A stretch of 64,000 nt of DNA from NCBI GenBank assembly GCA_007026445.1, contig VDMD01000062.1:92477-156476 (forward strand), in the 5' to 3' direction. The notes under the pieces are model-generated. The model ran no database searches, had not been told where the DNA came from, and saw only the letters and a program-made list of their open reading frames with translations. Position numbers and translations under genes: made by a program. This DNA comes from Schizophyllum amplum (taxonomy: Eukaryota; Basidiomycota; Agaricomycetes; Agaricales; Schizophyllaceae). Below are positions 1-11,800 of this stretch, in pieces (positions within the stretch are counted from its first letter, which is position 1; every line of letters starts with the position of its first letter).

Positions 1-1681
1 GAGTCGGGAACTCCAGGGTTAACCGGGCAGCCAGAATTCGGGAGCGTCGCGATCGGGGGTGTGGTTCCAGACATGTCGACAGTGAGTATATGCGCCTCAA
101 AAGCGGAGTAAAGTTCTCGGGAAAATTGGAGACGGCGAGGAGACGTTCAGGTGGATCGTCGTCGTCGAAGGTGAGACTTGAAAACGAAAGCAGGCGAGGA
201 GCTGCGAGGCGCTAGTGAGAGCGAGGGCAGAGCAGCGATGAGGCCGACGCGTCTTCCGCGCGCGTGACCGTACGGCGCTTCTTCGAAGCGCCGATCACGG
301 CCCCGGCGCTATGGCCGGACGTGCGGCCCTCACTTCGCTTGACTTCCGTAAAGGTACCGCAAGCGGTACCTTTACTATCAACAAGCCTCGCAGTCACGCT
401 CTGTGAACTTCGACAGCGACTTGCATGAAGCTTGCCAAAGGTCCCCAGAATTCCTCCCTTCAGTTTATGCATCGCAATGACATGGACTTCAACCTGCGCT
501 CGCGATGATTTGGAAAAGCTGTGGAAGAGCTCTGTATGAATATTTCCGTCTCGTAGTTGCTCTCAGTCAATTCAACTATTCCGTCACCTCGATGAAAGCC
601 GCTTATAGTCGACGTGCAAGTGATCTCACAACGTTCAATGCTTCTCCGTGTCATACAACCTGCTCACTCCTTACGAACGACGGGCACTTTGCACCAATGA
701 TGAAGGGCTTCGAACTACAAGCCAGCCGTCAGAGAGGTGGACCGACGCTTGCAGCAAGGTCCGATTTGAAGCCCCGAAGAGACGTGACCTCGGTGACCTT
801 GATCTCCGCTGCCGGAAGTTGGATGGCCTTCTCAATTCCCAGCATACCCCTCGTCAGAGCAAATGCACACGGCGATGACAGGAATACATGGGTAGCTTGG
901 AGCAAGGAGAGCACCGACAGGTATACCTACTGCATAGCTACTCAGGTACGGCTGCCCGAATATCTTGCTATCGCACTTGACCATAAACATTACTGACCTT
1001 CCTATGCAGATTACAAGAGAACAGTCGGCATGGCGCAGCCAGAAATCAAGTGGACAGTACATCATTCAACGCAGTTTAGGCTCAGCGGGCTGATCCCTGC
1101 GCGCGAGCGTGGGGGCGAACCTGGGGCGAACGATATAGACGCGCGCGGAGCCGCCACTTGAACCCATCGATATCGGTGCCAATCGCGGACAATGCGCTTC
1201 CAAAAGCGGCATCTCGTTGGAAGTTCTCTTCTGCCCAAGTTGGATCATTGGCACCGCCGACCTCTGGCGTTACCGACGACTGCGCGGCATGCGCCCGGCC
1301 GCATCTCGGTGGCGCAACCCTCTCGGCGGGCACGCCGATATCGCCCTTCGCGCTACTTGGGCTTCTGCTGCTCGCTGCGCCAGCCGGTGATCAACACTAG
1401 ATGCTCGTAACAGTCACTGGTGGCGTGTGTACGTGAAGTGTTATCGCGAAGCTAGCAAGGTTCGACAGAAGATGCCCCGCATGTCCGTTCCCTCTATCAC
1501 CGCGCGGGACGGTTCAGTAGGACTATCACAGCCCACCGGACGTGCGTGTGAGAACGTCGGGGCGTATGTATAAGGGCGACGAACGAACGCTTTCCCGAGG
1601 CCCCTTCCCGCCGGCACACCCTCCTTTGCCTTCCTCCTGCTCCCTTTACGGCCTTCTGATACCCCCATCGGCGAACGCAAC
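1..1681. other. No recognisable gene
   Basis: Open frames here (the longest about 160 codons, near 505-996) have no recognisable domain, no consistent splice pattern and no low-complexity or membrane signature. I see only a short perfect inverted repeat at 348-375, listed separately. The stretch probably holds intergenic or degenerate sequence. Confidence 0.4.
348..375. repeat. Perfect 13-bp inverted repeat
   Basis: GTAAAGGTACCGC (348-360) is followed by AA and then by its exact reverse complement (363-375). It could form a hairpin with a 13-bp stem or be a dimeric protein-binding palindrome. No gene start or end can be tied to it. Confidence 0.6.
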
Positions 1682-3199
1682 ATGACGCCAGAGGAGCAGA
1701 GACTGCTCCTGGTGCTCGGGCACAACGAGATGAAAAACGTGACGGTGCTGTTCTTCATGGCTGTTGCATACGGTGCGCCTTCTTCCCCGCATACCCTTGG
1801 GCAGCGCTGATACTCATTATGATCGTCAAAAGGCATCTTCCTTTGCCTCACGCCACTCGCACTGATCATAATGTCGTGCGTCGTCTACGCGCTCATTATG
1901 CATGGGCTAGGCGCTTACGCACCCCAGACGCCGCGGCCGGACGCGCGCCGTATACGTTCAGATTGGCGTCATTCTCTTGCTCTTCGCGAGCGTTACGGTG
2001 AACACAGCATGCGTGCTCGGGGTTATCCTCCTGCAGTTGTCCCGCGGATTCACGCGCAACCTGGACGAGCCGCTGCTCCAGCGATTCTTGGCAGCAGACC
2101 AGGAGACGATGTGGATGTTTGTGTACCAGACGTGGGCGCAGCCCATCCAGGTGGGTGGCTTGTTCGGGCGGGAGTAGGAGAAGCAGGTGTTAACGAGCGT
2201 CATGCAGTTTGTTGCCGGAGATGCGATTGTGGTGTGGCGTGCGTGGACGTTCTGGCGAGGAAGGCGAGCGGTTCAGTACGCGCTGCTGTTTGTCCTCTTC
2301 GCGGATGCTTGTGAGCAGTCAAACTTCCTCTGAGTGTAACGAGTCCTGATGAGCATACTCATTTTAGCGATGGCCATCGCATACGGCGCATGGACGACGA
2401 GGAATATCTACGACTCCATTCGTGACCCAGGGCTTGGTGCGTCCATGCTAGCGGCATCGACCTTCCTGTCCTTTGGTGTGAACTTGGTCGCCACGATGGC
2501 GATAGGCTTCAAGGCAATGTAAGGCCCCTGAGCGCCGATCTCAGAACATTCGGACTTATTCCTCGGGCAGGCAGAATCACCGCCGGCTAGCAGCAACGTT
2601 CAGCTTCTCGTCAAGTATAGCAGGCTCCGGACATCGAGTGCGCCGCACAGAGAGCGTCTTCTTCATTCTTGTCGAGAGCGGTGCACTTCTGTGCGTCTGT
2701 CAGGTGAGCTTGCCTCATGGAAAATCCATTGCCATCCGTAGCTGAAACCCGGCGTAGTTCATCTACGCCATACTCTCTGTGGTCGACAATGTCAACGGAT
2801 CGCCGTTGGACTGGGCGTCCAGCCTTTTTGGAACGGTTAGCCAGATGCTTGCTGTAAGCCTGACTCTTCCTTGCTGTTGTCGTGGCAGCCGCTAATATTC
2901 TATCTTAGGCGTTAAACCCAGTACTCGTCATCCTCTTGGTACGCCTGCGGTTATCCATCCTGGATTCAGACCAAGGAGCAACAACGACCGGAGGCGTAGC
3001 CGGCATCGAGCGGATCGCGCTGTCCCAGCGTTCGCGTTCACTCGACCTGGACTCGCAGGGACCGAAGACTCCGGAGTCAAGGAGCCCGCCTTGGAGGGAG
3101 GCTGAACTCAAGGGTTCGTGGCCGGAAACGAGCGCATACTCACCGCCCTCTATGGACGGAGTCATGATTCAGACGGTGACGACGAGCCATGCTTTGTGA
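1682..3199 (+). pseudogene. Seven-helix membrane protein gene, frame-broken
   Basis: A chain of exons gives hydrophobic segments typical of a large, uncharacterised family of basidiomycete integral membrane proteins. They include an N-terminal MTPEEQRLLLVLGH, the signature DAIVVWRAW near 2220-2245, a VESGALLC segment near 2670, and a last helix ALNPVLVILLV near 2910-2941, followed by a Ser/Pro-rich tail ending at 3199. Probable introns begin at 1773, 2311 and 2519. At two places (about 1890-1912 and 2620-2650) the reading frame changes with no intron of normal length to explain it, so I call it a probable pseudogene or a gene with sequence errors. The function of the family is not known to me. 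The start at 1682 is the first ATG in frame with the first helix. Confidence 0.5.
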
Positions 3200-3978
3200 G
3201 AGTGGCTCACTTAGTCTACTTATGGATTTTGAGGCTTCGATTTACGGGTTTTGATGTATCTTGCTTGACGATGTATGTAGTTGTATCTTATACGTATGTA
3301 ACTCTCCTTCGGTTTTTACGAAGCAGGCAAGACGTGCATGTGCGACGCCCATGCGATGAGTGTGGGTCCCACTTGGACAAACCGATAAGTTGCATCACGT
3401 GGGCAGGATCCTTTGATCCGCGGCATGGGCCGAGCTCGGAGCGCCGTCGATGCGCTTTGTTCTTAACTGTGATGGGTAGCCTTGAGAGGACCGAGCACCA
3501 TCAAAGGCTCAAAGTGCAAGCCTGCTGTCGGAAGCAGGATATGACAAAGTGCGAACCACTCGCGACCACGTGTCCTCCTCTGTGAGTCCGGCCTCGAGTT
3601 TTTCTGTGCAACGACGATGCATACCGTGCTGGGAACCTAGCGCAACCTCATATAATGCGGTCAGCAATCCCTCCTTCGTTCCTTTGACTTATCATATACA
3701 TCCAGTTGCTCGGGGGGTGCTTCGCCATGCACTTTGCATGACCCACTGTGTGGTGGCAACGGTTGCGATTGCTACCGCAGAAAATGGTTCCGCTAAGGGC
3801 TTTGTCGGTCCCTTTTTGCTTCTATGCTTGGTGCTGCTCTGTCCGTTTGTTCTCTCAACTGAATTCCCATATTTGGGAACATAATATTGCTGGCCAAGGG
3901 TCCTGGAGCGGTCAGCATGTCCTATAAAACCTCCTCCGCTCATTGCCTTCTCTCAACAAATCATTGTCGCTCCCTAAC
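3200..3978. other. Intergenic, promoter side of next gene
   Basis: No coding signal is supported. The last 60 bases before 3979 carry a TATA-like element (3923-3929) and a pyrimidine-rich leader. Confidence 0.4.
3923..3929 (+). promoter_or_regulatory. TATA box of the 3979 gene
   Basis: TATAAAA lies 50 bases upstream of the ATG at 3979, followed by a C/T-rich stretch, the usual arrangement of a fungal core promoter. Confidence 0.5.
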
Positions 3979-4749
3979 ATGTCTTCTTGCCCATTATCTG
4001 GCCTCAGGTGCGTATACTCAGCAGTGTCACGATATCGTCGCCTCTGATGCTATACATTACACAGAAAGATTCTCGACGCCGTCACTGCAACGGTCGTCCC
4101 CACCCCCTTGCACATCGAAACCCTCATGCGTGGCAATCCGCACTGGCAGCTTGAGCTTGACCGGCGCTATGCATGTCTCACACCTGATCAACGCGCTGCT
4201 GCCGTGGCACGCTTTGCGGAGCACTTCACCGTCTACCCAGACGGTCTGAATTGCCGCATCCGTGGCGCAGAGAGCCCTGGCTTCATTGCCTACGCGCTCG
4301 TCATGGATCTTATCGTCGCCGAACTCGGCCACACGCTCCCGCCACGCTGTTCGCCACTTCCAGACTCGAGCCATCTCTCGCGCGACGTACCTGCTTACTT
4401 TCCGCTTGACATGAAGCCGCTCGAGCCTGGCGCGCCGGTTCCACACCCACCGATGGGCGCGATGGAGCTCCCCGCATACATCGAGCTCACTGATGAAGCG
4501 GGGATGCTGCGTCTCTGTGCGGGAACGCTTGTGGGGTTCTCATTATGGGTACCTTATCCGTGCAAAGGAACTCGGGTGTTGGGACCGGGAGAGCATCCGG
4601 ACGGAAGTCGCTACTACTTCAGGGGGTTGGCTCCGGAAGGGGCATGGTGGTCTCCTTATTCTCAGTGTGCCGGCACCTGTGGTGAGGCCTCCTTTGGGCG
4701 CGCGTTCAAAGATGTTTACGGTGTGGAGCTGCTGCCTTCCGTGCCCTAA
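3979..4749 (+). CDS. Hypothetical orphan protein, 237 aa
   Basis: I do not recognise this protein. Splicing 3979-4007 to 4065-4749 (57-bp GT-AG intron 4008-4064) joins MSSCPLSGLR in frame to the long exon and replaces an internal non-ATG start, which is why I chose 3979. The protein has no signal peptide or membrane segment. A central stretch (about residues 68-98; FTVYPDGLNCRIRG then ALVMDLIVAELGH) matches the product of the gene at 5496 (DFVTLDGRTCVLRA, FVMDMVIAEYM), so the two are paralogues. The C-terminal half is rich in Pro, Gly, Trp and Cys (for example RYYFRGLAPEGAWWSPY) and is absent from the shorter relative. A TATA box sits upstream. Both genes seem to be a tandem duplicate, one truncated. 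Function unknown. Confidence 0.75.
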
Positions 4750-5495
4750 AAGGATGCAAAGGTGTTGCTGTGGAGACATGAGGCCGGACCTCTCTCGTAT
4801 TATCTCTTCTCATCCGAGATCGCGATTCATTGACACAGTATGATTGCATGCAGGCATGGTTTTTGTTGTACATATATCATTGCATTTATAATTTGCCGGC
4901 TGTTCAAGCAGCTGAACGTGTTGGACGACAAAGACTTCAAGGTCCAGTGCATCTGATCATGTAAGGAATTATGTCTGGGACTTTGTGCGGAAAGCGCGAA
5001 TGAAGAGATGACCGGTCACATAGCCGAACTTCAACATGCATGTGATCGTGCGAAGTTAATGACGATTTTCACGTGCTTGCGTCACGTCGCGTCTCTCGAC
5101 TCTCGAGCCCCGGCCCGCCGCTCTACTTTCGACCACCACTGACAAGGGGTACAGACTCGACGAAAAGCACCTTCTGACTCGTTTAGCACAATGAATTGTA
5201 TAAGGGGACCAAGCATCCCATATGTGATCACACCTGCGTTTGACTGCCCCTTTTGGGCATTCATATATGTTGATCCTTTGTGAGCAGGTGCTGGACCCGC
5301 GGTGGCGCTCTCTTTGACCTGCTGCGAACCATTCATCGACAGGAAATGAATGGCCTGTGGCAAGCATTAAAAGCAGTATGCTGGCTGCTCACTTAACTCG
5401 TTCTTACCCGCCACCCTCGAGCCCATTCAGCGTCTCATCGTCGTCCTCTTCGTCGCCATTCAACCCGGTTTCTTGCGTGACATAAGTTCAACAAG
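4750..5495. other. Intergenic between the two orphan paralogues
   Basis: No supported gene or RNA. It contains the 3' flank of the first gene and the leader of the second. Confidence 0.4.
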
Positions 5496-5889
5496 ATGGC
5501 CGACCTCAACGCTTACTACGACTACCGTTCTCTCACGTAAGTGGCACGCATTCTCTAGAAACAACATCTGTCCTGAAGACTGACCATTATTCTGCAGGAA
5601 TTTTATCATAGCCGTCGCGCAAACTGCGCCCCCGCACGACATGAACTCCTCTTCTCCCCCTCAGAGGGCACCCGACAGACGTAAACACTGGCCGCTCGAA
5701 ACGTGCGCGTCCCTCACGGCTACGGACAAGGCAGCTCTGCGCAAGATCTTTGATGAGGACTTCGTCACGCTGGACGGCAGGACTTGCGTTTTGCGCGCGC
5801 TTCCGGATGATAAACGCTTCAAGATGGGGTACAAGTTCGTCATGGACATGGTCATCGCGGAATATATGGCCAAGCAGGGCCGAGCTTGA
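5496..5889 (+). CDS. Hypothetical orphan protein, 110 aa, paralogue of 3979 gene
   Basis: Exons 5496-5536 and 5598-5889 are joined across a 61-bp intron with a perfect GTAAGT donor and TCTGCAG acceptor, giving MADLNAYYDYRSLT followed by the second exon in frame (111 codons including stop). The C-terminal part (KIFDEDFVTLDGRTCVLRA, FVMDMVIAEYM) is clearly related to the middle of the 237-aa protein encoded just upstream, including the same short-first-exon organisation. It lacks that protein's long Trp/Cys-rich C-terminus. No known domain, signal peptide or membrane helix. Function unknown. The start is the first ATG of the first exon; an in-frame ATG at 5641 would give only 82 residues. Confidence 0.75.
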
Positions 5890-6020
5890 TGAGAGCGGAA
5901 GGGCGAGAGACCGAGCCTCGTACATACTGCCTTGCATCACTTCGATTTTCTTTCTAATGCTACTTTCTCGGTGAACGTGAACTATCATATATCAACCAGT
6001 ATAACTAAGCGCACTATGGT

Positions 6021-8135
6021 TTACCTTCGTACCGCAGACGAAGCTGACATCTCGACGATGAAGGATATTCCCTGGAATTCTAAATCAGTAAGTGCATCCA
6101 ACAGAGAATAACAGCATAGAACGAGGCAGCGCATGGAATGACAGAGCATGGTGTAGACGGGTTCGAAGGACTTGAACTACATCTTCAAATCGCCCTAACA
6201 TCCGACTAGAAACTGTGACTCACCAGCTTCACGAACCGCAACAGATGCTCGAAGCTGTACTCGCCCTCCAGCAGCTCGAGGGTGTCATTCACAGTGTGGT
6301 AGCCTTCGCCCATTTCTGCGCGAGAAAAGGAGTGCATCAGTCAAGAGGGACGTCAATGTCGGCGACTGCTCAAGCTTCGAGCGTCACTGCAAGGCTCACT
6401 CACCCTCGAACGGCCCTTCGCACACGTACGCCGCGCGGTACCCTGCACGGGTCCAGCTCATGTGGTCCGAGCCGCACCGCTTGCCGCAGCCGGTCAGCAC
6501 CCATGGGACGGGGAGGTAGGCATCGACCTGCGTGGGTACGTTAGTGGGTCGAGCGGACAATCAGTACATGGGAAGACAAGAAGAGAAGACGCAAGGAGGC
6601 TCATCACGCACCAGCCCCGTCACGTAGTCCACCAGCCCCTTGTCGACCTCGTCCTGGAAGAAGCCGATCCTTGGTACCGAGCCGTGCTTGACGACAGCGA
6701 GGCCTGAGCAGAGATGAGCGGACAAATCGAGGTGTTCCCCCGAGCCCGACCGAGTGTTCCACTAACCGTCCATCTGTAGCATCCCTAACACCTCTATGTC
6801 CTCGCGCTCGTACTCCGCCGCGATATCCTGGGAGAGGTGATGTCAGAACGCATCACCGCCATACTGTCTGCCCGCTACTGCGCCAGCCACCACTAAAAGT
6901 CAAACGCCACTCAGCAAGGCCGCTACTCACCTGACTCCCAAGCATTCCGCCCTCTTCTGCTGCGTACCAGTGAAGTTCAACTGCCGTGCCCGCAGGAGGC
7001 GTGAAGGTCTGCGAAGGATAAAATGAGTATATTTTAACCGTGCCACGCGATTGAAGAGTGAGAAACTCAACACCGGGAGCAGGGGCGGACTCCCGAGAGA
7101 TGCTAGACCTGTAATCGCACGCTCACCTGCTTCATCAACGTGCGTAAAATATGCAGTAGTACCACAGTGCCGCTGCCATCGTCGTCTGTTCCGGGTGCGC
7201 GATAGAAGGGAAGAAGATAGTTGAGGGAGTCCTGGAAGCTCGTACATGAGCTCGTACTGCACGAATGATTTACTGGAAAGCATACCTGATGTGCCCCGAT
7301 GATGATGAGCTGCGTATCGTTCGGCGCCTTGTACTTTTCCGCAGCCCCTTCGATGCGCACAGTGAGCGACTTCTGCGGGAAGGCATGCTGAAAGCGCCGG
7401 ATTGTAACGTTCACCGAGGGGCTTGCAGCCTTGACGATCTGCAGCCTATCAGCATCCATTACCCGTCGCACGACCTTCCGGATCCCCACTCACCTCCGTT
7501 ACATACCCGTGCAGCCAATCGCTGCTGCGCGCCCCCCACGGGCTGCGGTAGCTGCGCGTCCAGAAGGAAGTGAGGTTTGCGATGTCCTGGCGCAGGTGCG
7601 CGTCGTCTAAGTCGCTCGTCAGGCGCACGGTCTCACGCAGGGCGTCGATCGAGACCTCCGGGGAAGCGCTGGGTAGGCTGAGTAGGTCGACGGGGGAGAG
7701 GTTGAGGGCAACGGCGCGAGCTCGGCGCAGGGCGCCCAGGTTGGGGTGGTCGGTGATGTCCATGAACTCGTATCCGGAGGCACGCAGGCGGAGCTTGTCG
7801 CCCTCGGTCATACTGAAGGGGTGTAAGTCACGGTAGTGAGCGTAGATAGGGATAACGGCGCACCTCCGTGGTTCGTCTTCGCCGAAGACCTGCACCAAGC
7901 GGACCGTGTCAAGCCCGCAGGCGTCGCCGACCTCGGTGAGCAGGTCGACGACATCACGTCCTTGCCACGCCTCAAGTATCTCCTGCGACTGCAGCGTCGA
8001 GAGCGCGGCAAACGCATCGGGGGAGAGTGCATCGGCGCAGAGAGACGCGTCGCCCGCAAGGGGAATCTGCGCGTCCTGGGCGCTCGTGAGCGCGACAAGA
8101 GCCGTAAGCAGCAGGGCCGTCTTCATGGCGCCCAT
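6021..8135 (-). CDS. Secreted M28-family zinc aminopeptidase, 448 aa
   Basis: Ten exons (8135-7864, 7812-7494, 7438-7286, 7231-7127, 7008-6931, 6827-6767, 6703-6612, 6527-6404, 6315-6224, 6071-6021) splice to exactly 449 codons with every junction GT-AG. The N-terminus (MKTALLLTALVALTSA) is a signal peptide, so the enzyme acts outside the cell. A prodomain-like region precedes the catalytic domain. The co-catalytic zinc site of M28 aminopeptidases is complete: GAHQD (H247), GTDDDGSG (D265), AAEEGG (E301 catalytic base, E302 ligand), QMD (D329) and GYHT (H408). Known members remove N-terminal residues from peptides. Two starts, four residues apart (8135 and 8126), are possible; either leaves the signal peptide intact. 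The last exon (GISFIVEM) gives the family's usual end. Confidence 0.93.
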
Positions 8136-8897
8136 CTCTCAGGTGCAACGATGAGGGCGAGAGACAAGCTGCTCATGCGGCGTTTGTTGATCTTTCCGAT
8201 TCGACGAGCGCCCTGCGGAGTGGCACGCCGTTCGTCCCATCGTCGGCGGAACCAATCCCTATCAGCCTCGAGATCCAGGCGGTACCACCTTCATTGTACG
8301 TTTGTCGAGCTCATTGTTCAAGTCGATAGGGCGAGACCGCCAAGGATAAGAAAGTGGTGAAGGATCCTCGCGCTGTCGGATCCTTGCTATGTATTGAGAC
8401 TGGGTAGGTAATGGTGATAACTAGAAATACAAAGTGGACTCATCTGGAAGCAGCACACATCGTGGGTAATATGTAACTAGTCGAGCCGAGGTAAGGCATA
8501 ACAGGGCCGCCTCTCCGCTCCCAGTCCGACTACGATAAACAATCCTAAGTATCCTTTCCATCTCGGTATCTAGATGCGCTCTGAGATCCCTATAGGGAGA
8601 GCTTCGAATCTGAAGGTAAGTAAAGAAAGATTACTGCTTGTCGCTCGTAGCCATCGTGGATGCGTGTAGCCGTCGTGAGTGCCGTAGTCGTTCGAGGTCG
8701 TCACCGAAAGCCCGTGTGCGAGAGAGGAGGTCCGTGCTGCGCCCGTCCATTAGAGGCGCATACCGTAGCATGATGCGCCGCCGACTACATGCCGTCGATG
8801 TAGAACAGGAGTGAAGGTGCCGGATGTCGTCGATGATCCCGTGGTAGTGTATGCCGTTGACCGAAAGAATGCCGCCGATGTGTAGTGGGGAAGCACC
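8136..8897. other. Intergenic, 3' flank of the large gene
   Basis: Promoter of the M28 gene (one ATTGTTC at 8313-8319) and 3' flank of the gene ending at 8898. No coding sequence supported. Confidence 0.4.
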
Positions 8898-11800
8898 TCA
8901 ACGTGCGCGCCCCAAAGTCGGACCAGATGAGGCAAGTATGATCTTCGTCGACCTCCGGTGAGCCTTCTTCAACGCCCTTCTCGTCGCGGGCGCAGGGATG
9001 GTCGCTGCGGGGGCAGGCGTCGATGTGGGCATGTCCAGGCTCGCGGTCTCAGCGGCATCGTTGATGCCCACGGTCGCATCCGTGTCGGGCTCGGGCACAG
9101 GCTCCATAACCTCCCCATTGCTCTCCGGTACATCCGCGGCGCTCGCGGGCATCTCCTCGGCCCTCACGGCAGCAGCTTCCACAGCCATGTCGACAACGCT
9201 ACTACTTAGGACATCAGCGGCTGAGCGGTAGTTCTCAAAGCGTGATGCATACCTTGACTGCTCCTCCACCGTCTCCTCCGGGTCGTCAATGCGAGGGTAG
9301 GTCTCCATTGCCGACGGCTCCTGCGCATCCTCGAGGACCGTCTGCTCCTCCTTGCTCGACCCGCAAACACTCTCCTGCAGCACCTCGTCCTCGCACGGCA
9401 CCGGCTCCTCGTCGACCTGCTCCCTCTCCATCTGCTCCTCCTCGTCGACCTGCTCCTCACCGGCCTGCGCCTCACCGATCAGCTGCTCATGCTTCTCGAC
9501 CTCCTCCTCGACCCCCTCCACCGTCACCTCTCCCGCCTCGGTTGAGATTGGAGTGCACTTCATGATCCCGTACGGTGGCTCCATCGTCAGCGGCTCAACG
9601 AACCCCGAAGGGTATGGGGCATGGACAAAAGGCGAGGGGTGCGCCGCGGTCTCGGGAGGTGAAGGATACACGCCGTTATCGGGGGCGGGCATGTCGTTGT
9701 TCGGGCGGGAGACGTCCATGCCGTTGTTCGAACGGGACTCGTTCATGTCATCGAAGTACCCTGGAGGTAGCGGGTAGAAGAACATGGGCGGAGCGACGTT
9801 GGAGGGCGGGTTGTGGGCAGGTGCGTGCGGAGGACAAAACGGCCCTTCCTGAGCAAAGGACATGCCCGGCGGAGGCTGCATCGGGCCCTGAAGTGGATAT
9901 GCGGGGCCTTGAGGAGGATACGTGGGGCCTTGAGGAGGATACGCGGGGCCTTGAGGCGGATACACGCGTCCTTGGGGCGGGTACATAGGTCCCGGCGCCT
10001 GGAGCCGGTCGTTGTGCATTGGAATGGGCGGGTGCGGGAGCAGGTGAGGCGGGTTCGGATGAGGCGGACCGAACGCCGGGTGCGGGTGCTGAAACCCGGG
10101 CGGCGCGGTCGGGAATCCAGGCAGCGGGTGAGGGAATCCAGGTTGCGGGTGAAGGAATCCGGGCGGCGGGTGAGGGAATCCCGGCGGCGAGAGAGGGAAT
10201 TCCGCCATTGGGTGCACGAGACCATTATGGGCGTTTGGTGGCGGCGGATGGACGAGCACGTTCGGTGGCGAGGGTCCATGATGACCTTGTGTGCCAAACC
10301 GCGGAGGGTGCTGGAAGCCAGACGGCGACGGGTGACGCCCGTGAGGCATTGGTCCACGTGAACCCGACAATGCGTCAGCAGGGAAGGGCGGGAGGAGGCC
10401 GTTCTGCACTGGGAACTGCTGCACCGTCTGGGGCATCAACCGTTGCTGCATCGCCTGTGGCGTTGGCCACTGCACTACCTGGGACGTCGGAATCTGCTGA
10501 CGGTGCAGAGGGAATTGCTGAAGACGCATCGGAGATTGCTGGTGGAACATTGGCGGGGGCGGCATGCTCGTGGGCAGACACGACGGAGGCTGCATCGGAC
10601 CACTGGCGAGAGGGCCCTGCAACTGCTGCTGGTTCGGTCGCCGCAGAGATGGACGAGGGTCGGGTGTCGGCAAGTGCCCGTTGCGCTGCGCTATATCCGC
10701 CTCAGCAACCTCTCGACGCGAGCGCCGGTCCGTCTGAGCTTGGATGCGACTCCGGGTGGTGCCGGGGCTCTCAACAATGATAGGCGCCGCCTCTTCCTCG
10801 CAAGGCGACTCAGGCGCAATCTGCGGCAAGTCGTTGTCCGCATTGACGTGCTCCGAATCGTGATGCTCCTCGACGGCCTCGTCGATGGAGCATGATTGCT
10901 CCGTCGACGCGGTCTCCTCGGGAGCCTCGTCGTCTTGGGGCTGAGCAACGCCGTCATTGTCCTCTAAACTCGTAGATTCGTCGACGTTGTCCGTAATCGC
11001 CCCGGTTGAGACAGGCTCAGGTTGGTAGGCACCGGGCAGGATGGCCATGAGGTTGGTGGCAGGGGGCAGTGTCACATAACTTGCCCGATCCTGATCTCTT
11101 GTGCGATGTTGCAAAGGCAACAGGACGATGTCATTCAAGGACGACGGTGTCGAGGAAGATGACGCATTCCTGTGGTTCATGTCAGCCAAACAGAAGTCAT
11201 CAATGTAAGGTATCACGTACTTCAAGAGCAAGTTTCGGTTGTTCTGCAGCTGCACGAGTACGACCGCTAACTCGGAATTTTTCCTGGGAGAATGTCACTC
11301 AAGGTGAGTGAATTGAGCTTGATCGACTTACCGATCTACGGTCTGCTCATCTGATGTACTTGGTGGGGGCGACTGATTGATGAGGGCGACTTCGGCCTCA
11401 GGCGTCGAGATGGTGGGGAGGTCGTTGAATGACGGTGAGAGGGAGCTGCGTAGCAGTCAGAAACCATGCTCGACATTCACATCATGCACTCACGTCGTCA
11501 AATCGTCGACGTCGCCGTCTTCATCTTCGGTCGGCTCGTGGTCTTCGCCACACTTGACGTTATCAACGTCACGTCCGAACACTATCCACTCTTCTTCATC
11601 GTCCACGATGTCGTCGTCTTCCATCTCTGCACGACGCTCTATCGCGGGGTCACTGAACACTCATGAGCAATGAGTAGGGCGCGCCAGACATACACTTACT
11701 CAACATACAATGAGTCGCTGGCCATTGTTGAAGCGATGTCCTTGGCGTCATCGTCGTTTTCAGCCGGTGTCGTGATAGGGGACTCGGCTTCGTCTTCAAT

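Noticed and set aside
505..996. 163-codon open frame at the left edge
   Set aside because: No start context, splice pattern or recognisable motif.
10019..10780. Long plus-strand open frame of 253 codons
   Set aside because: It is antisense to the Pro-rich repeats of the large minus-strand gene; its Gly/Ala/Arg pattern is the mirror of those repeats.
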